Notes: generated from the sequence alone by a model not told the origin. A stretch of DNA of 64,000 nt from Neolentinus lepideus HHB14362 ss-1 (GCA_001632425.1 KV425551.1:916996-980995); one strand, 5' to 3'; shown: positions 10,240 to 22,856, counted from the first letter of the stretch. Program-made: numbers and translations.

Positions 10240-11919
10240 CTGCGTTATATCTGCCGGGCGTCATTCTTTTTCCAAGTCCCATTGAACAAGTCCAAACATG
10301 CTGCTTACCGGTATTCTTCCGTCAAGTATTGTCTTTTCATAGCTCAGCCCTCTTCTGGTTTATGCGGAACGGTCATCGTGTCGCCAAATCACCGCGTGCA
10401 GGGCCCCCAAATCCTTAAACTCCGTGTTTCTGCATGTTGTGGCGCCTCCTATCTCAGAATAACGCTTTGATGTCATAGACTGTCTCGAAAACTTGCTGCC
10501 GGAAGCACTAGCTCGCATCTTCGACCCTCAACATCTATATATCCTTCTTCGTGTCGGCACCATCCACTCAGCGAATCAACGATCGTCTATTCGGCACGAA
10601 CAAGAATAATCTGCAGGCCACCTTTTGAAGACCGGACCCGATATCGATTGTTGAATACAGTGCTGATTATCACCGGCAGCGGCGCTACTAGTGGACGGAC
10701 ATGATAAGATCACTCAAACACTATGTACAATACATTAACAGAATCTAGCCTCCGAGTCACCTCTTGTCTCAGAGTGCATGAGCTCAGAGCGTTCCATCTC
10801 AATCCATCGCCCAGACGACGTAGTCGCGATAGTATGTGGACGTGGCCGACGCTATACAGTACCATCATGTCTTATGAGGCATGTTACCCAACGTCTGGCT
10901 GACCGATACATACTAAGGTGGCCCGATTCCTTGCAATTACCAGCATGTCATCCTTGTCGTTCCATAACTGTACACTGTTCTACCTGACGGATGCTTATGG
11001 TTATACTGATCATAAACGGCACAATTTTAGACAGTACAAAGTCTATTCGTCTATTCTTTTTTCGCTGCTTCTGCGGGGTCCAGTCCGCCTATTACGCACT
11101 TCTGAACTACCGATTACCCATGTCTTCCCGAAGATGCTGCTTCCAAGTCATCTTACATGAACTCCATTGTCAAGCCAAGGGTGCATCAGTTCGTTTTGAA
11201 TGGCATATCCACATAGACATAGCCGTATAATTCCCTGAGTGATTGGTATTCAATACCTGCACGTCCCCGAGGGTGTACGAAGAGGTGGGTTCTAGAGAGG
11301 CCTGATTGTTACGTTTGTCGTTCCGTCGTTCTCCTTCGCCTGATTCCGGTGGCTCGCTAATAATGCCACTTCTAGGTTGACCTTCGCAGTAGAGGGATTG
11401 TCATTGCCATTTGTAGACTGATGTGATCAGTGCCTTGCGCGACGCAAGTGATCTGAGGCAAACTGCGAGAAATTTTAGCTTGGGCATCAAGAAGAAACAC
11501 TACTCACAAACAGATGAAGTGGATCCGCTCGAGGAGGTTAATGATTATTCACAATATGAAGGCTTTCAGCTCGAAAGTCGCGCGGTGAGATCTTCACCTG
11601 TGATAATTGACACCAGCTACGGCTACGGCTTTACCAATAGCCTCGCAAGTTTGGGTCGAGCTCGTAATGCTACGTCGGGCAATCTCCGCGGTATATTCCA
11701 ATCGTCGCTGGATGTCTATAAACGGAGGTAACTTACGCTCGGGGGTCTCGGGCAGCACGTGCGAACCAATCGGGTGGCGACCACTCCTGTACATTACACC
11801 GTGCAGTGAACTCATGAACGAACTCCTGTTACTGTATCCGTGATCATGTGAGCGGTCGAAATTAAGACTAGCCCAGCGCATAAGATGCGCCCCCGTCGCT
11901 TCCCCGCATTCGCAGCACC
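10240..11919. other. intergenic stretch, 1.7 kb, no gene recognised
   Basis: Between the metallothionein promoter and the second acyl-CoA ligase. The longest open frame (11423-11731, plus, 102 codons) shows no domain and no convincing splice partners. I see no RNA gene, no repeat longer than chance and no transposon ends. The last few hundred bases presumably hold the ligase promoter. Confidence 0.35.
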
Positions 11920-14644
11920 ATGACGGAACGATATGCGCCTGCTGGGCCCGTCCCCCACATCCCGGACGACCTGACCGTCGTGCAGTTTACGCTCGACTCG
12001 CAGCACCCGACGAGGCCACTCAGGCCTGATGGCGTTCCATGGCTAATTGAGGATACCACCGGGAGAAGGGTCGGGTCAGAGGAGGTAAGCTTTAAACTTG
12101 GACCTGCTACCCAGGGCTTGCGGCTGTCATCCTACACTGCCTCCGAAGCCTTCTCCATCAACCCAATAGAGAAGAGTTCAGCGCTTAGCCACTGATTCAC
12201 GGGTTGAGTAGATCAGGGCACGGGTTTTTGGTCTGGCCAATGGGCTGCATACTGAGTTCAATATTGGTATGTTTCCGAAGTCACCATGCGCGCTGTCTTC
12301 TGTTCCCTAATCAATATAGCATTGCAGGAGAGGATGACGTCGGTAAGTATGAAGCGCCCGTGTGCATCATATCCATGTCTGACTATTTTCAGTCTGCCTC
12401 TACAGCCCCAATCATATCGGTAGGGAGGCAATCGTGCGCTGACATTGCATTACTGACACATTTCCACGATAGACTACCCAGTCGCGATATGGGCAGCGCA
12501 TCGGCTGGGCGCCATTATATCGTAAGAGTCCAGGAATAGTCATTACTCTGTACGGATATTGAGTCCATTTTAGACCTGCCAATCCTTCATATACAGCAGA
12601 CGAACTCGAACATCAGATATCACTGATCAAGGCAAAGTTGCTCATTGTACATCCAGACTCGTTACAAACGGCTATCACTGCCGCAAGTTCTGCAGGGATC
12701 CCATCTGACCGGATAGTTCTGTTTGATGATGGCTCTGAGACCCACCGCCGCACGATTCAGCGTCTTATCGACGATGGCCTCGCTAAGCCTCCGAGGTTTG
12801 TTGAAAGGCGACTGAAGCCTGGCGAGGCGAAGACGAAGTTAGCTTTCTTAAGCTTCTCTAGTGGCACCACTGGCAGACCGAAGGTGCTGAGTCCTGCTTC
12901 AGACGTTTCAAGTGGCTTAATTCCTCCTCAGGCTGTTGCTATACCGCATTATGCACCTATAGCGAATGTTATTCAAATGGCCATGCACCACAAGGTCAAT
13001 GTAGACTATGCTCCTTACGAGAAACGCAGGTTTAGACCAGGTGATACGGCTATTTTAGGTGAGTATATGCGTGGGGGTCGACTGCTTGAGCTCACCTTTA
13101 TTGATAGTGCTTCCAATGTATCGTAAGTCAGCATGCGGTTGTGCTATTTCTGCCGACTAAATGTCACTTGTGATGTGGAGATATCTACGGTCTCGTAGTC
13201 AACGTGAGTATCTACGCTGACGTTTACATCTCATTCACTGACTGTAATTCTCGTAAAGCTTCATTTAATGCTATTTAGTGCTGTGAGTCCGAGCAGACCG
13301 GGCGTTTCCAGATCTCTCAGTTCATTATATAGGTCACTCTCGTCGTCGTTTCTCGATTCAATTTCGAGAACATGTTGAAGAGTATAGTCAAATACCGCAT
13401 CGCCCACCTGTTGTGAGTTACTTCTTCGTTGCATGCGCCTGCACTGACATAATATGCCTCCAAGCCTCGTGCCCCCCCAAGTCGTACTTTTATGCAAGGT
13501 ACCTTCTACAGCACAGCCTTGATTGTCGTCGAGGTTGATACTATTTCCGCAGCACCCAGTAACTAAGAAGTACGATTTAAGTCACGTCAGGTTCTGCATG
13601 GCCGGTGCAGCACCCATCACCAAGGAACTAACAGAGGAGCTCATAAAGGTCCTACCAAACGCTGACGTGGGCCAGGGATACGGTATGCCACAAGTCAATA
13701 TGGTGAATGCATCCCTGCCGGACCGCTGATCGCGACGTCCATCAATCATAATTAGGAATGACGGAAACCTCCACCGTCGTAGCAATGTTTCCGGCCGAGC
13801 AGAGGATTGGTGTGCTGGGAAGTGCTGGCCAGTTGATCCCAGGCGTTGTTGCCCGAGTAGTCAAGGAGGACGGTTCGTTGGCCAAGCCCGGGGAGCTTGG
13901 CGAGTTGGTCGTGAAGTCGCCGTCGAATGCACTGGGGTATTTCAACAATGTTGAGGCGTAAGTCTGGATTGCTATACTTTGTCCAAGTGTTTGCTGACAT
14001 AAGGGGAGCAGTACGAAAGAGTCGTTCATTGATGGGTAACGAACTAACACCTATCTCAATATTAATCAGACTGAGTGTCGGAAACAGATGGGTTCGGACG
14101 GGCGATGAAGTAACGATTGACGAGAACGCGGAGCTCTTCGTACTCGACAGATTAAAGGTAGAGTGGTTGTTGCATCATGAAATTCAGTACCCTGACTGGT
14201 TGACGCAGGAAATCATGAAAGTTAGAGGCTTCCAAGTGGCGCCCGCAGAGCTCGAAGGACTTCTGTTAGCACATCCCGATGTGGCTGACGTATGCGTCGT
14301 CGGCATTCCGGATGATTACAGCGGCGAAGTCCCACTTGCATTCGTCGTCCCGCATGTGAGAGCGATGGAAAGAGTGAAAGACGATCCATCAGAGGCAGAG
14401 AGGATTAAGGCATCCATTGCCAAGGCAAGTTTTATTTAGTTCTCTGCGAGTATATATGGTGACGAGAGGACTTTGACAGCATGTTGCCGATCGTAAAGTG
14501 AACTACAAGCACCTCTCTGGTGGTGTAGAGTTCATCGACAGCATACCAAAGAATCCCAGCGGGAAACTGCTCAGACGCGTCTTGCGCGACAAAGCAAGAG
14601 CACTGAAGCAGAGTACCCCTGTGACTATTAGGTCGAAGCTATGA
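11920..14644 (+). CDS. AMP-dependent acyl-CoA ligase, 4-coumarate-CoA ligase-like (copy 2, PTS1)
   Basis: A 576-residue paralogue of the ligase at 4746. Eighteen exons: 11920-12084, 12212-12266, 12328-12342, 12393-12419, 12473-12521, 12574-12883, 12932-13058, 13108-13122, 13181-13203, 13259-13282, 13333-13412, 13465-13498, 13553-13682, 13756-13957, 14012-14035, 14088-14157, 14209-14424, 14480-14644. Motifs: [58 protein letters not shown]. The protein ends in SKL, a canonical peroxisomal targeting signal, so a peroxisomal role is inferred. Intron 17 has a GC donor (AAG|GCAAGT). It carries two more introns than copy 1; most other exon lengths are identical. The acid it activates is unknown. Confidence 0.92.
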
Positions 14645-14834
14645 TATGGGTGGTGTAGTCCGTGCAATGGAGCTAGTAGAACTGAACCGGAGGTACCTAC
14701 GAGGACAGGATAAAATCAATCAAATTGCCATATATTAATTTTAGTACGACGCGATCGGGAGAGCACGTGGCGGTATTTGGTTCCTGTGGCTGGACAAAAT
14801 TCGACTTCGACACCAGCACCAGGCGGACACAGCG

Positions 14835-15700
14835 ATGGTACGGCGGGTCGCAACCCAAGTCCACAAACAAGCCTCGCGTCTACTCAGAGGCGAATATCTC
14901 AAGGCGCGCCCTGCATGGTTCCAAGCTGTTCTTGACCATCCCCCTCTCCCTTTGCCCGCGAGAGCTCCGCCAGCTCGCATTGGCGATGACCGACCAAAGA
15001 AGGTCTCGTCCCTACGGCCACAGGACCCAAAAGTACTGCCCATTATTTACATTGAGGATGAGATTCGAAGACAGTTTTTCCGAGATCATCCTTTCGAGGC
15101 GTTTCGGCCGACTACATTGACAGAAGGAGGGGCTATTCGAGATGAACATCCCATCCGAGGGAAAGCATGGATTCGGTTACGACAGCGGGGACGGAACCCA
15201 TCGCCAGAGGAGTACGTTCATTGTTTGTATTACACTGTGTATTGCTGAACATCACTGTCAGCTGTATCCTCTTTGTTGTTAACCTCCACAAATATCATGA
15301 TTACTCCCTCAATCAAGCCTACATCACTGCCGTCGCCCAGTTCCGCTCTCTCCGCTCAGAGCATCACATTGCCACCCTTGTCGGTGCCACAGAAGCCGAG
15401 CAGCACGGCGCGCAATTCGGCCTGACACAAACCGAGATCATCTTCAACAAGGAGACAGAGGCTCTGGAAACGTGGGCGAAGAAGAGGGAGGCAGATATCT
15501 CCGCGGCGGCGAACCGGAAGCGCTGGCGCGCTATCATCGAGCGGCACGGTCCTATTAGTGAGTTCACGAAGGGACGAGAGTATGTTAGACTATGGAAAGA
15601 AGGAGTTCGTCCGGATTATTCCCCCGTATTGACTGCATCCGCGATGGATGCAGCCGAGGAGGATGTAAATTTTGCTCCCCCCTTTTCGGAGGGGTCATGA
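14835..15700 (+). CDS. mitochondrial small-subunit ribosomal protein mS23 (Rsm25)
   Basis: A 271-residue protein from two exons (14835-15211, 15262-15700) split by a 50-nt intron. The N-terminus is basic with an early RRVATQVHKQASRLLRGEYL, suited to mitochondrial import. The conserved blocks RPAWFQAVLDHPPLPLP, EDEIRRQFFRDHPFEAFRPT and RLRQRGRNPSPED are those I associate with fungal mS23/Rsm25, a constituent of the mitoribosomal small subunit. The ATG precedes the basic leader directly. It lies 190 bp downstream of the ligase stop and converges with RPN5 (127 bp between stops). The C-terminal helix-rich part is typical of the fungal family. Confidence 0.85.
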
Positions 15701-15827
15701 TCAGGAACGTTATTACCATTCTTCGCATCTCTACTTTCTTTCAAGCCTCAAGTGAGTGGAATTGATGCAACCATGCAAAAAATTGAGAAGTCCGTGATAA
15801 AGCTATAGATACAACCAGTCCCGACAC

Positions 15828-17645
15828 TTATGCCGTCGCTTTCGCTTTTGACTGCGCCGCCTGTGCCGCGTTCATCCCCATCCACGCCTTTTCCACCAAA
15901 CCCAGCAGCTTTTGCATATCCGAGCTCCAGTCGTTCATGACATCCTCCGCGCTCCTCTTCGCCCTGAAGTTCACCACGCCCGCCGGTCGATCAATTCGTG
16001 CCCAGATGGTACCAGATACAACCAGCCGTGACAGCGTCTCCTCAGTCTGTTGTGGCGTCAGGTCGAGCAGGGCCGTTAATCTGGAAAGCGTGATGCGCGT
16101 GTAATACTGTGCCACTACGCGTACGTTCTGTTTTACGGTGTTTTATCAGCATGTGCGGTAATATCATGTGCAACATAACCTACGTGTTCGATGACTCGAG
16201 TGTGAAGATCTTCCCACCGTGAATCGGAGCTGAACACAGATGTTGTCCGCAAGAAGGGTCCATATATGCTCTCAATACCAGGCCATCGCATCAGCTCGGG
16301 TGTTGTGAAACACTTCACGAGGTTGCTGATAAAATAATCAGATAAGTGTGTCCCGATTTAGTTAAGTGTTTTGACGTACTACTGCAGGTCCAGTTTGGAT
16401 AAGGCGGGGTCGACGAAGAGGTGGTGTAACATATCAGACTGTTCGTTATCATGTGAAGCGAGCACGACATAGTACACGATGTGTTCCAATGCCTACAGCG
16501 ACGTTTCAGTTCAACAATGCCGCAGGAGGCAATAACGCGACTCACGGCTCGGCCCTTGCCATTCTCATCTTCCTTGATTGACGGCGTCTCCCATACTTTC
16601 TCGTAGTATTTGGCAACGTCCAAATATGCGCTGGAGTGGAGAGCGTGTTGGATCATCAAGTCGTAATATTTGAGTTTCAATTCCTAGGCAAGGTCAGCAT
16701 AACAGGAAGACTGATGTCTACATGATGGACGTACCTCGTTTTCTTTCTCCTTCAAGAACTCCTCATTCACCTTTCTACCACCAACCCTCACCTTGACCCA
16801 CTCAGCATCACCACCCGCTAATGATTCCTTCTTGTCTTTATCCACCTCCGAGTCCTTCTGCCGTGCTACTGCGATCAGTAATCGCATCTGCTCGAGAATG
16901 AATTCAGTCTTCTCTCGCCGCTCCATCGACGAGTACGTCTCGACTTGGAGTTCAGAGAGGAGGTCGGAGGCGGATTGGAGGGATTCTTTGGGGGGAGGGG
17001 AAGTCGCTGTGGGTTTTTTTGATAGTTCTTCGTGGTAATGTGCGAGGGCGAGGGTTACGCGGGCGCGAGGTGTTTCGAGAAAGATCTAACAAACGTATTC
17101 GAGTTTACGACTCCGGTATGGCTAGTAAGAGTCATAGCTCAGCTTACCTTTCCTTCAGTCACACTCCGAAGTGTCTCCACCAGCTCTAGCCACTTCTCAA
17201 TCCCTTCTCGCTCCCGAATTTCCTCTAGCCATCCAATCGCCTTCTCCACCATAGCCTGGACAGTCGCCTTGAACTGACCATGCTTCTTACTCAACAAGTT
17301 GATGTTGGCGTTCAATGCAGGATAGTTCCGGGCTTCATAGCACAAGTCGCAAACTGTGGTCACAAGGCGCGTCGTGGATTGTACATCCGAAGCCTAAGAA
17401 CGTAGCTTAGCGACATCCCCGAAAGACGTTAGGACACCGTATGGCGTACATTCCGCGTCTGCTTCTCAAGTACGAGGAGTTTGTCTACTGCATCCTGCAG
17501 CTTGCCGGACTAGAATGAACGTAAGTACGCGCGTCTTCCAAAGGTTTGACAGCCACCCACTCACTTTCGCAATCGACTGCGCTTGCGGGAGAATAGCATC
17601 AACCTCTGTAGTGAAATCCTTCTCCTTCTTCTTAGGTTCAGCCAT
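15828..17645 (-). CDS. RPN5: 26S proteasome regulatory subunit RPN5
   Basis: A 476-residue PCI-domain subunit of the proteasome lid, a scaffold between the Rpn11 deubiquitinase module and the base. Eight exons: 17565-17645, 17450-17509, 17148-17393, 16735-17085, 16546-16683, 16380-16492, 16184-16325, 15828-16127. Diagnostic blocks: CDLCYEARNYPALNANINLL, KLKYYDLMIQHALH, LVKCFTTPELMRWPGIE and the C-terminal PCI winged-helix part (AQYYTRITLSRLTALLDL, then TIWARIDRPAGVVNF). The start ATG opens MAEPKKKEKDFTTEVDAIL. Exon junctions are phase-consistent throughout. Length is close to the fungal norm. Confidence 0.95.
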
Positions 17646-18003
17646 GCTATAGAGTCCGTTTGAGGACGAGGTAGAGGAAAACTGGGCACTTGAAGTGTAA
17701 GTGGAATGACGCGTCGCATATTTGTTTACGGCTGTTGGCCAGATTGCCACACGATCGGTGGCGTTTCTCTCAGTTTGGAACCTACTAGTGTGTCCTCTCC
17801 GCACGACTTCTTCTGACCAGCTGACTTTCTCGCGCGCAACAGGCTCTATGCTCTCAATCGATTCTGCCATAACTGGACTTGCGCCAGACGTTTCTATGGG
17901 TTCAAGTTTGGAGTGCGTGGAATCATCATAAGCATAATCATGTCCCTACATTAGTGACCAGCACCGTGATATACATGAGCGTAATGTTCGTAACGATAAA
18001 GGA
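17646..18003. other. intergenic stretch upstream of RPN5
   Basis: Carries the RPN5 promoter and the 3' end of the F-box/LRR gene. A minus-strand open frame continues upstream of the RPN5 ATG (to 17870) but lacks conserved content. Nothing else is seen. Confidence 0.3.
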
Positions 18004-20520
18004 TTATAGACCGACAGGAGAAATGTGGTCCGTGACTGCTGGACTCGGTGATAGGATGAGGCCAGCCGGTGTGCTTAACTTTTCTGAGACTGCCTCTGAT
18101 GTTTCGGCATGTTTTGATGATCTGGCCCCTAGCGTGAAGAGCGATGCGTTGAGGAGTCGTAACGATAGATAGACAGGGTAAGAAACAAAGACGTCTTTAA
18201 CGAGCGTGAATATCCCGCTGATGAACGGTATCGCGAGGTGGGGCCGATGGTATTCCGAGGACGAGGACGAGGACGTCGAGACGTCGCTCATCGTGTCGGC
18301 GTTACTCTCGACCGCAACAGCATTCGTGTTGATATTTTTGGAAGATATCGCAGTCGTCGCGTCAATAGTCGCAGAGGATGCGGGCGGCCGAATTTCGACC
18401 CCGATTTCAGACACCGCCGGTGAGGCATAGACTTCCTCGTCCTGTACGACTGGTGTAGCATCGATCAGTTTCGACGATACTGCTGGACTAGCTTCCACGC
18501 CTTCATCGACAGTCTCAGGTGAGGACTGTACCGATGCTTCCAGGAGTCGCGGTCTGGCAAGGACACCTTGATCAATCACGACCGGGGTCGCGTCGATAGC
18601 CTGCTCGGAGACTTTTGGCTTTGGAGGGATAACAGGAACTTCCACCTCCACTGTCTTCACCCGTACCTCCACCCGAGTGGCAACTGTAGCCTTGCGGCGT
18701 TCGCTGAGTCGAATATGTTGTAGATAGGGAAGGAAGTCAGACACCTGCTGCCAGCCTTTGGCGTGCTCCTCAATCACTGCACGATTCTTCTCCTGGAACC
18801 ACTTCAGGTTGTCGAGATAAGGCGAGAGGTGGCTCAAGGTGATCGCGACCCGGAATGGGTCTTTGACCCACGAATGGCCAACATGCAGCCGCAGGAGAGA
18901 CCTTGATGAGGGTGCCCGTTCGACGGCATCGCCTCTGGTTCCTGATCTGCCGTCAACAACGACTGCAAGTGTATGCAGTCTTGGGCATTCCGTCGTCAGA
19001 GGTATCAACCCCTCCAACGTAAGGCTCGGTGGAGCTGTCGTGAACTTCGCCAACGGACATAGGCGGAGCACCTCAATATTAGGGCAGGTCTTCGCAATGT
19101 GCGCGACGTCGGAGTCGCTGAAGATGACAGACTCGGGAAGGTCGATGTCAAGTCGGTGGAGGTTCGGCAAGAATGTCAGGTATTCCAGGGATAACGGCTT
19201 TATAGGAACATCCCGACTAGTCGACCGCACGAGTTCGATGAACTTCGAGTTCACAGCGCTCAGCTTCAGGACCTGCAGGAACCCGCCGAACTGCTCGCAA
19301 ATGGTCGTTGCGAGCTCGTGCCAGTCGTTCGTTTCCGGAGGGTCATCGATAATGAGGTCGAGAACCGCCAGCCGACTGTTCAAATGTTTCATAAATGCCG
19401 CGATGTTCGCAGCCTCTCCGGTGAGCTGGAGCTGCTGCAACTGAGGGCACACGCCCTTCAGAGGAGCATCACCGGTCAGCCGAAGGGCTGACTTCCGAAT
19501 ATCTGAAAAATCAGGCTCATCTGCGGAGAACACGCCACTGTCTGTGCCCCCGACGGAGCTGGGTGTGGAATAGCCCGACCGTGGCATGATCTCCTCGAAG
19601 AACCCTTCCACTGCAACAATGGACCTCGCGGTTAGGTCAAGCTCGAGAAAGCGGAGCTTCGGCTGGGATGAGACCCATTTTCCCACCGCAGATGACAACG
19701 CTCCAGGAGCGTTGAGAGACAGCTTGACTAAGCCGTTCTGGCGGTGAAATATGTCGGTAAAGTCCTCGGGCAGCGCGACGTGCGATGTGAACGAGAGGGA
19801 ATGGAGGCGGTTACGGTTAGAGAGCTGCTTCAAGATGTCCCGCAGGTTGGACACCTTGTTGTTGATATCGAGGACGACCGTCTTCACCTCGGGCGTCAAG
19901 AAGAGAAGGCAGCGCTCCAGGCCTGCCGCAGTGTCAACACGCCAGGTCAATGATGTCAGGTTGGGCAGAATATAGGTCTGAGGACGATACTCGTCAATAA
20001 TGGGGAAAATTGACGCAGATACATTGTTGGCGCTCTCGTTGTAAGCAATGCGCCGGACCCGTTTGCCGTATGACAAGACGCGGCTCCAATCCTCTTCAGC
20101 TGGCGGCTTAGTCTGTGGTTTTCAATCAGCGTCTGGTCAGCGCTTCTGACTTTCATTACACACCAGTCCCAAGCCGGGGCGGCGAGTGCGCCTTAACAAG
20201 TGGTTCGGGAACAAACCGATAAGGGGCACCAGGGAATCCAGTTCCCTCCACAGCACGTTGAGCGCCGTTTCACATATACCTTTGCAGGTTCTTGCGAGTC
20301 TGCTGAGAGACCGCTTGCCCCCTGGGGAGTCCAGGATAGTTTCCAGCAACGCCTTAGTCGCATCTGGGTCGCGCAGAATAGTAAGGGATGCCATGGCCTG
20401 CTGATAGACGGAGTAGGATTGGTAGGAGGACTGTCTCGACGACGTGCGGGAGCGGCGACCACGGAATGAGAGGTTGCGCGACAGGATGTCGGGGATAAAC
20501 GAGCTCGAAGGCATAGACAT
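18004..20520 (-). CDS. F-box protein with LRR-like region and degenerate C-terminal repeats
   Basis: An 821-residue protein from two exons (20164-20520 and 18004-20112, 51-nt intron). The N-terminal 120 residues carry a degenerate F-box of the Agaricomycete type (RLARTCKGICETALNVLWRE). A roughly 400-residue Leu-rich solenoid-like region follows, with recurring phrases such as LPNLTSLTW, PKLRFLELDL and CPNIEVLRLCPL. This suggests an SCF ubiquitin-ligase substrate receptor. Residues about 585-720 contain imperfect repeats around IDATPVV, EASPAVSS and YASPAVSE. Near the C-terminus is an amphipathic/hydrophobic stretch (IFTLVKDVFVSYPVYLSLRL) that could contact membrane. The target is unknown. The strong open frame supports the model. 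Confidence 0.75.
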
Positions 20521-21024
20521 AGTAACGCGCTCCCCACGGGCTGCTTAAAACAGAGGAGCGCTGACGGACACGCCTTCACCTAAATTTATGGAACTGGGTC
20601 ATGCGAGCAGCGGATCTGAAGGCAGGGCGCACCGCAGATGTATGTCTCTCTCGAGGTCTGTGTGAGCTGGACACGTTATCCTATTTAAGGTAACATGATC
20701 AACAATCTTCACTCCGCGTTGTAGCAGAGGGATGCATTGAAATATTCAAGGTTGCCGTAGACTCGTACGGCGATAGGCCCGTTCCAAGATTAATCGTCAT
20801 CCATTCCCCGGAAGATATGAAAGCCACTCCTTGCACGACGCAGCAACGAGGATTCGGCGTGCCAAGGCCTGATCAGTCTCACCATGTCTGTATACTCAAC
20901 CGACACGTGTTGTGCGTGTCTAGTGCACGCCTCTTAATCCGCAATGGTGTGTAGGCTTGCACGCTGCGTTGAAGCACAAATCAATAACATTCCCGGCGGT
21001 AGTTGACGTACACAATAGTCAGAA
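20521..21024. other. intergenic stretch between F-box/LRR gene and SLD2
   Basis: Holds the promoter of the F-box/LRR gene and the 3' UTR of SLD2, both on the minus strand. An E-box-like palindrome ACACGT/ACGTGT occurs near 20904-20910. No gene or repeat is recognised. Confidence 0.3.
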
Positions 21025-22856
21025 TCACAACTCCCCGACCTCCCAGGGGACAGGTTCTCCCTCCCAATCATCCTCGCCTTCCGTACTCGCTTTCGTATCG
21101 TCGTCACCTTCGCCAACATCCCAAATCTCACCTCCCTTCACCGGGTTATAGTGGCTAGCCCGCTCACGATACAACAGTTCCCGGACAACGTACTCCTCCT
21201 TCCGAGCTCTCATCTTAGTGGGCGATATAGATAGCACAGATCTAAGATGATCCGGCAGGTCCACATCAAAGTTGCCCCCCTCCTCGCGGATAAGGCTGTC
21301 CGGCGCAAGGATTTCATTTCGCGTAGTCCGCAAGGTGAGACTCATATCGAGGTCGTCATTGAGGTCCGCATCCTCAGTATTAGTATGGGGCGCTAGCGAC
21401 CGTGATCTGTTCCAGCTCCAGTCCGATACCTTGACGCGAACGTCTGGCTCTTCAGGGCTGTCGTCATCCTCGTCTGGATTGTCGACGACCTTGACTTTCT
21501 TCCTGCCCCCACCCTTGCTCATCTCCTTGCCCTTGCCCTTCCCTTGGTAAGACTTGGCAGGTTTCTGTGGAGGCGGCGACGGTGGCAAAAGAGATAGGTC
21601 GTTGGCGTTCTGACTTGATCCAGGCTTGGTTTGCACAGAATCTACTTCCATTGCCGCAAGTGGACGTTTCGTAGATCCTCGGGCAGGAGGCGACCGAGTT
21701 CCTGGCTTTTCTGTTGATGCAGCACCCTTTGAAAATTGAGCCGAGTCCGATGGCTGCGCATCCGCATACAGGTCGTCTTTCGCCGGTATAAACCCACCCA
21801 GCATCACCTGCATTAATGCTGACGGCTTCTTCGCTCGCCCTATCGCTCCACTTCGGCTTGGTTTGCTAACACGAGTTCCAGGGAGCGGCTGTGAGGAAGG
21901 GAAGGGCTTCGCATTGTCTTCGTCCATCGCAGAGGCAATGACAGCTTTATCCTTCTGTCCTGGAAACAGCGAAGTATTGTTAGGTATCGTCTTGGACCTA
22001 GAGAGAGCTCCCCGGGATTTTGCGTCGCTCTGCTTATTCACAGGCTTCTCATCAAACAGCAGTCTGAAAGACTTGCCATTCGTGGGCGGCTTGACGGGAG
22101 ACTCATCAATAAAAGATGAGTCGCCTTCATCTCGATTCAATTCTTCGTCATCATCGCTAGATGCCGGTTGCGATTGATTGAGTTTGGAGAAGGGTAAGAG
22201 AGTCTGAGATCCGACACGTTGTCGTTTCTCCTTGACAGGGGATGGGGAGACGGGTTCCCCGCGGAGGCGTTTGCGCGCTCTGCTGACGGCATGACGGTTA
22301 GGGTCGTGAGGACGCGCATATTTAGGAGTAGCGGGTTGTGCCAGCTCGATTAGGGGAAATGGATCAGGAGATACGAGTCGTCGAACGGTCTTGGACTTTG
22401 TAGGTGTAGCGAATGGGTTTGAAAAGCGCTCACCGTCGCGTTCGAATATTCGGGTAGCCTCTTTCTGTTTACCCTTGTTCTTGGCCGGAGAAAATGGATT
22501 GACAGTCGAGCTTGGCGCTGCAATATGCACTGCACGCGCTTTGGCCGCTATGAATGAACCACGGGAAGGGCCGGGCTGTGAACGAGGCGGGGTTGAAGGA
22601 GGATCTGAAGTAGTCGGTTTGGCAATAGATGCCTGAGAGGGTGTAGCTTTCGAGAGTCGTTTGTAAAGCTTGTATTTCTCAGCTACCATCCAGCCGTGAG
22701 ATGATCAAAACGGTCCATAGTGGTAGTAGGGCAAGACGTACCAATGGCCGGCTGATCTTTGATATCCTGGACGGAAGGCGGGCATCCATGTCGCTGTCTG
22801 AAATCACGCTCCCAAGTCTTAATTTCCGTGCGTAGCTGGGCAACGTTATCAGACAT
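21025..22856 (-). CDS. SLD2: DNA replication initiation factor SLD2/DRC1
   Basis: A 590-residue protein from two exons (22742-22856, 21025-22682; 59-nt intron). The N-terminal Sld2 signature is clear: LRTEIKTWERDFRQRHG, then PPSVQDIKDQPAIAEKYK across the splice, and LYKRLSK. SLD2 is phosphorylated by S-CDK and then bridges Dpb11 and the pre-loading complex at origins. Many SP/TP dipeptides (for example VKPPTNGK, PVSPSPVKEK, PFATPTKSK) are candidate CDK sites in the disordered middle. The C-terminus keeps a conserved helix (VVRELLYRERASHYNPVKGG). Two ACGCGT boxes just upstream fit G1/S regulation. The homologous domain begins animal RecQL4; no helicase is present here, as expected in fungi. 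Confidence 0.9.

Noticed and set aside
11423..11731. 102-codon plus-strand frame upstream of ligase copy 2
   Set aside because: No domain, no partner exons and no good start context; most likely chance.
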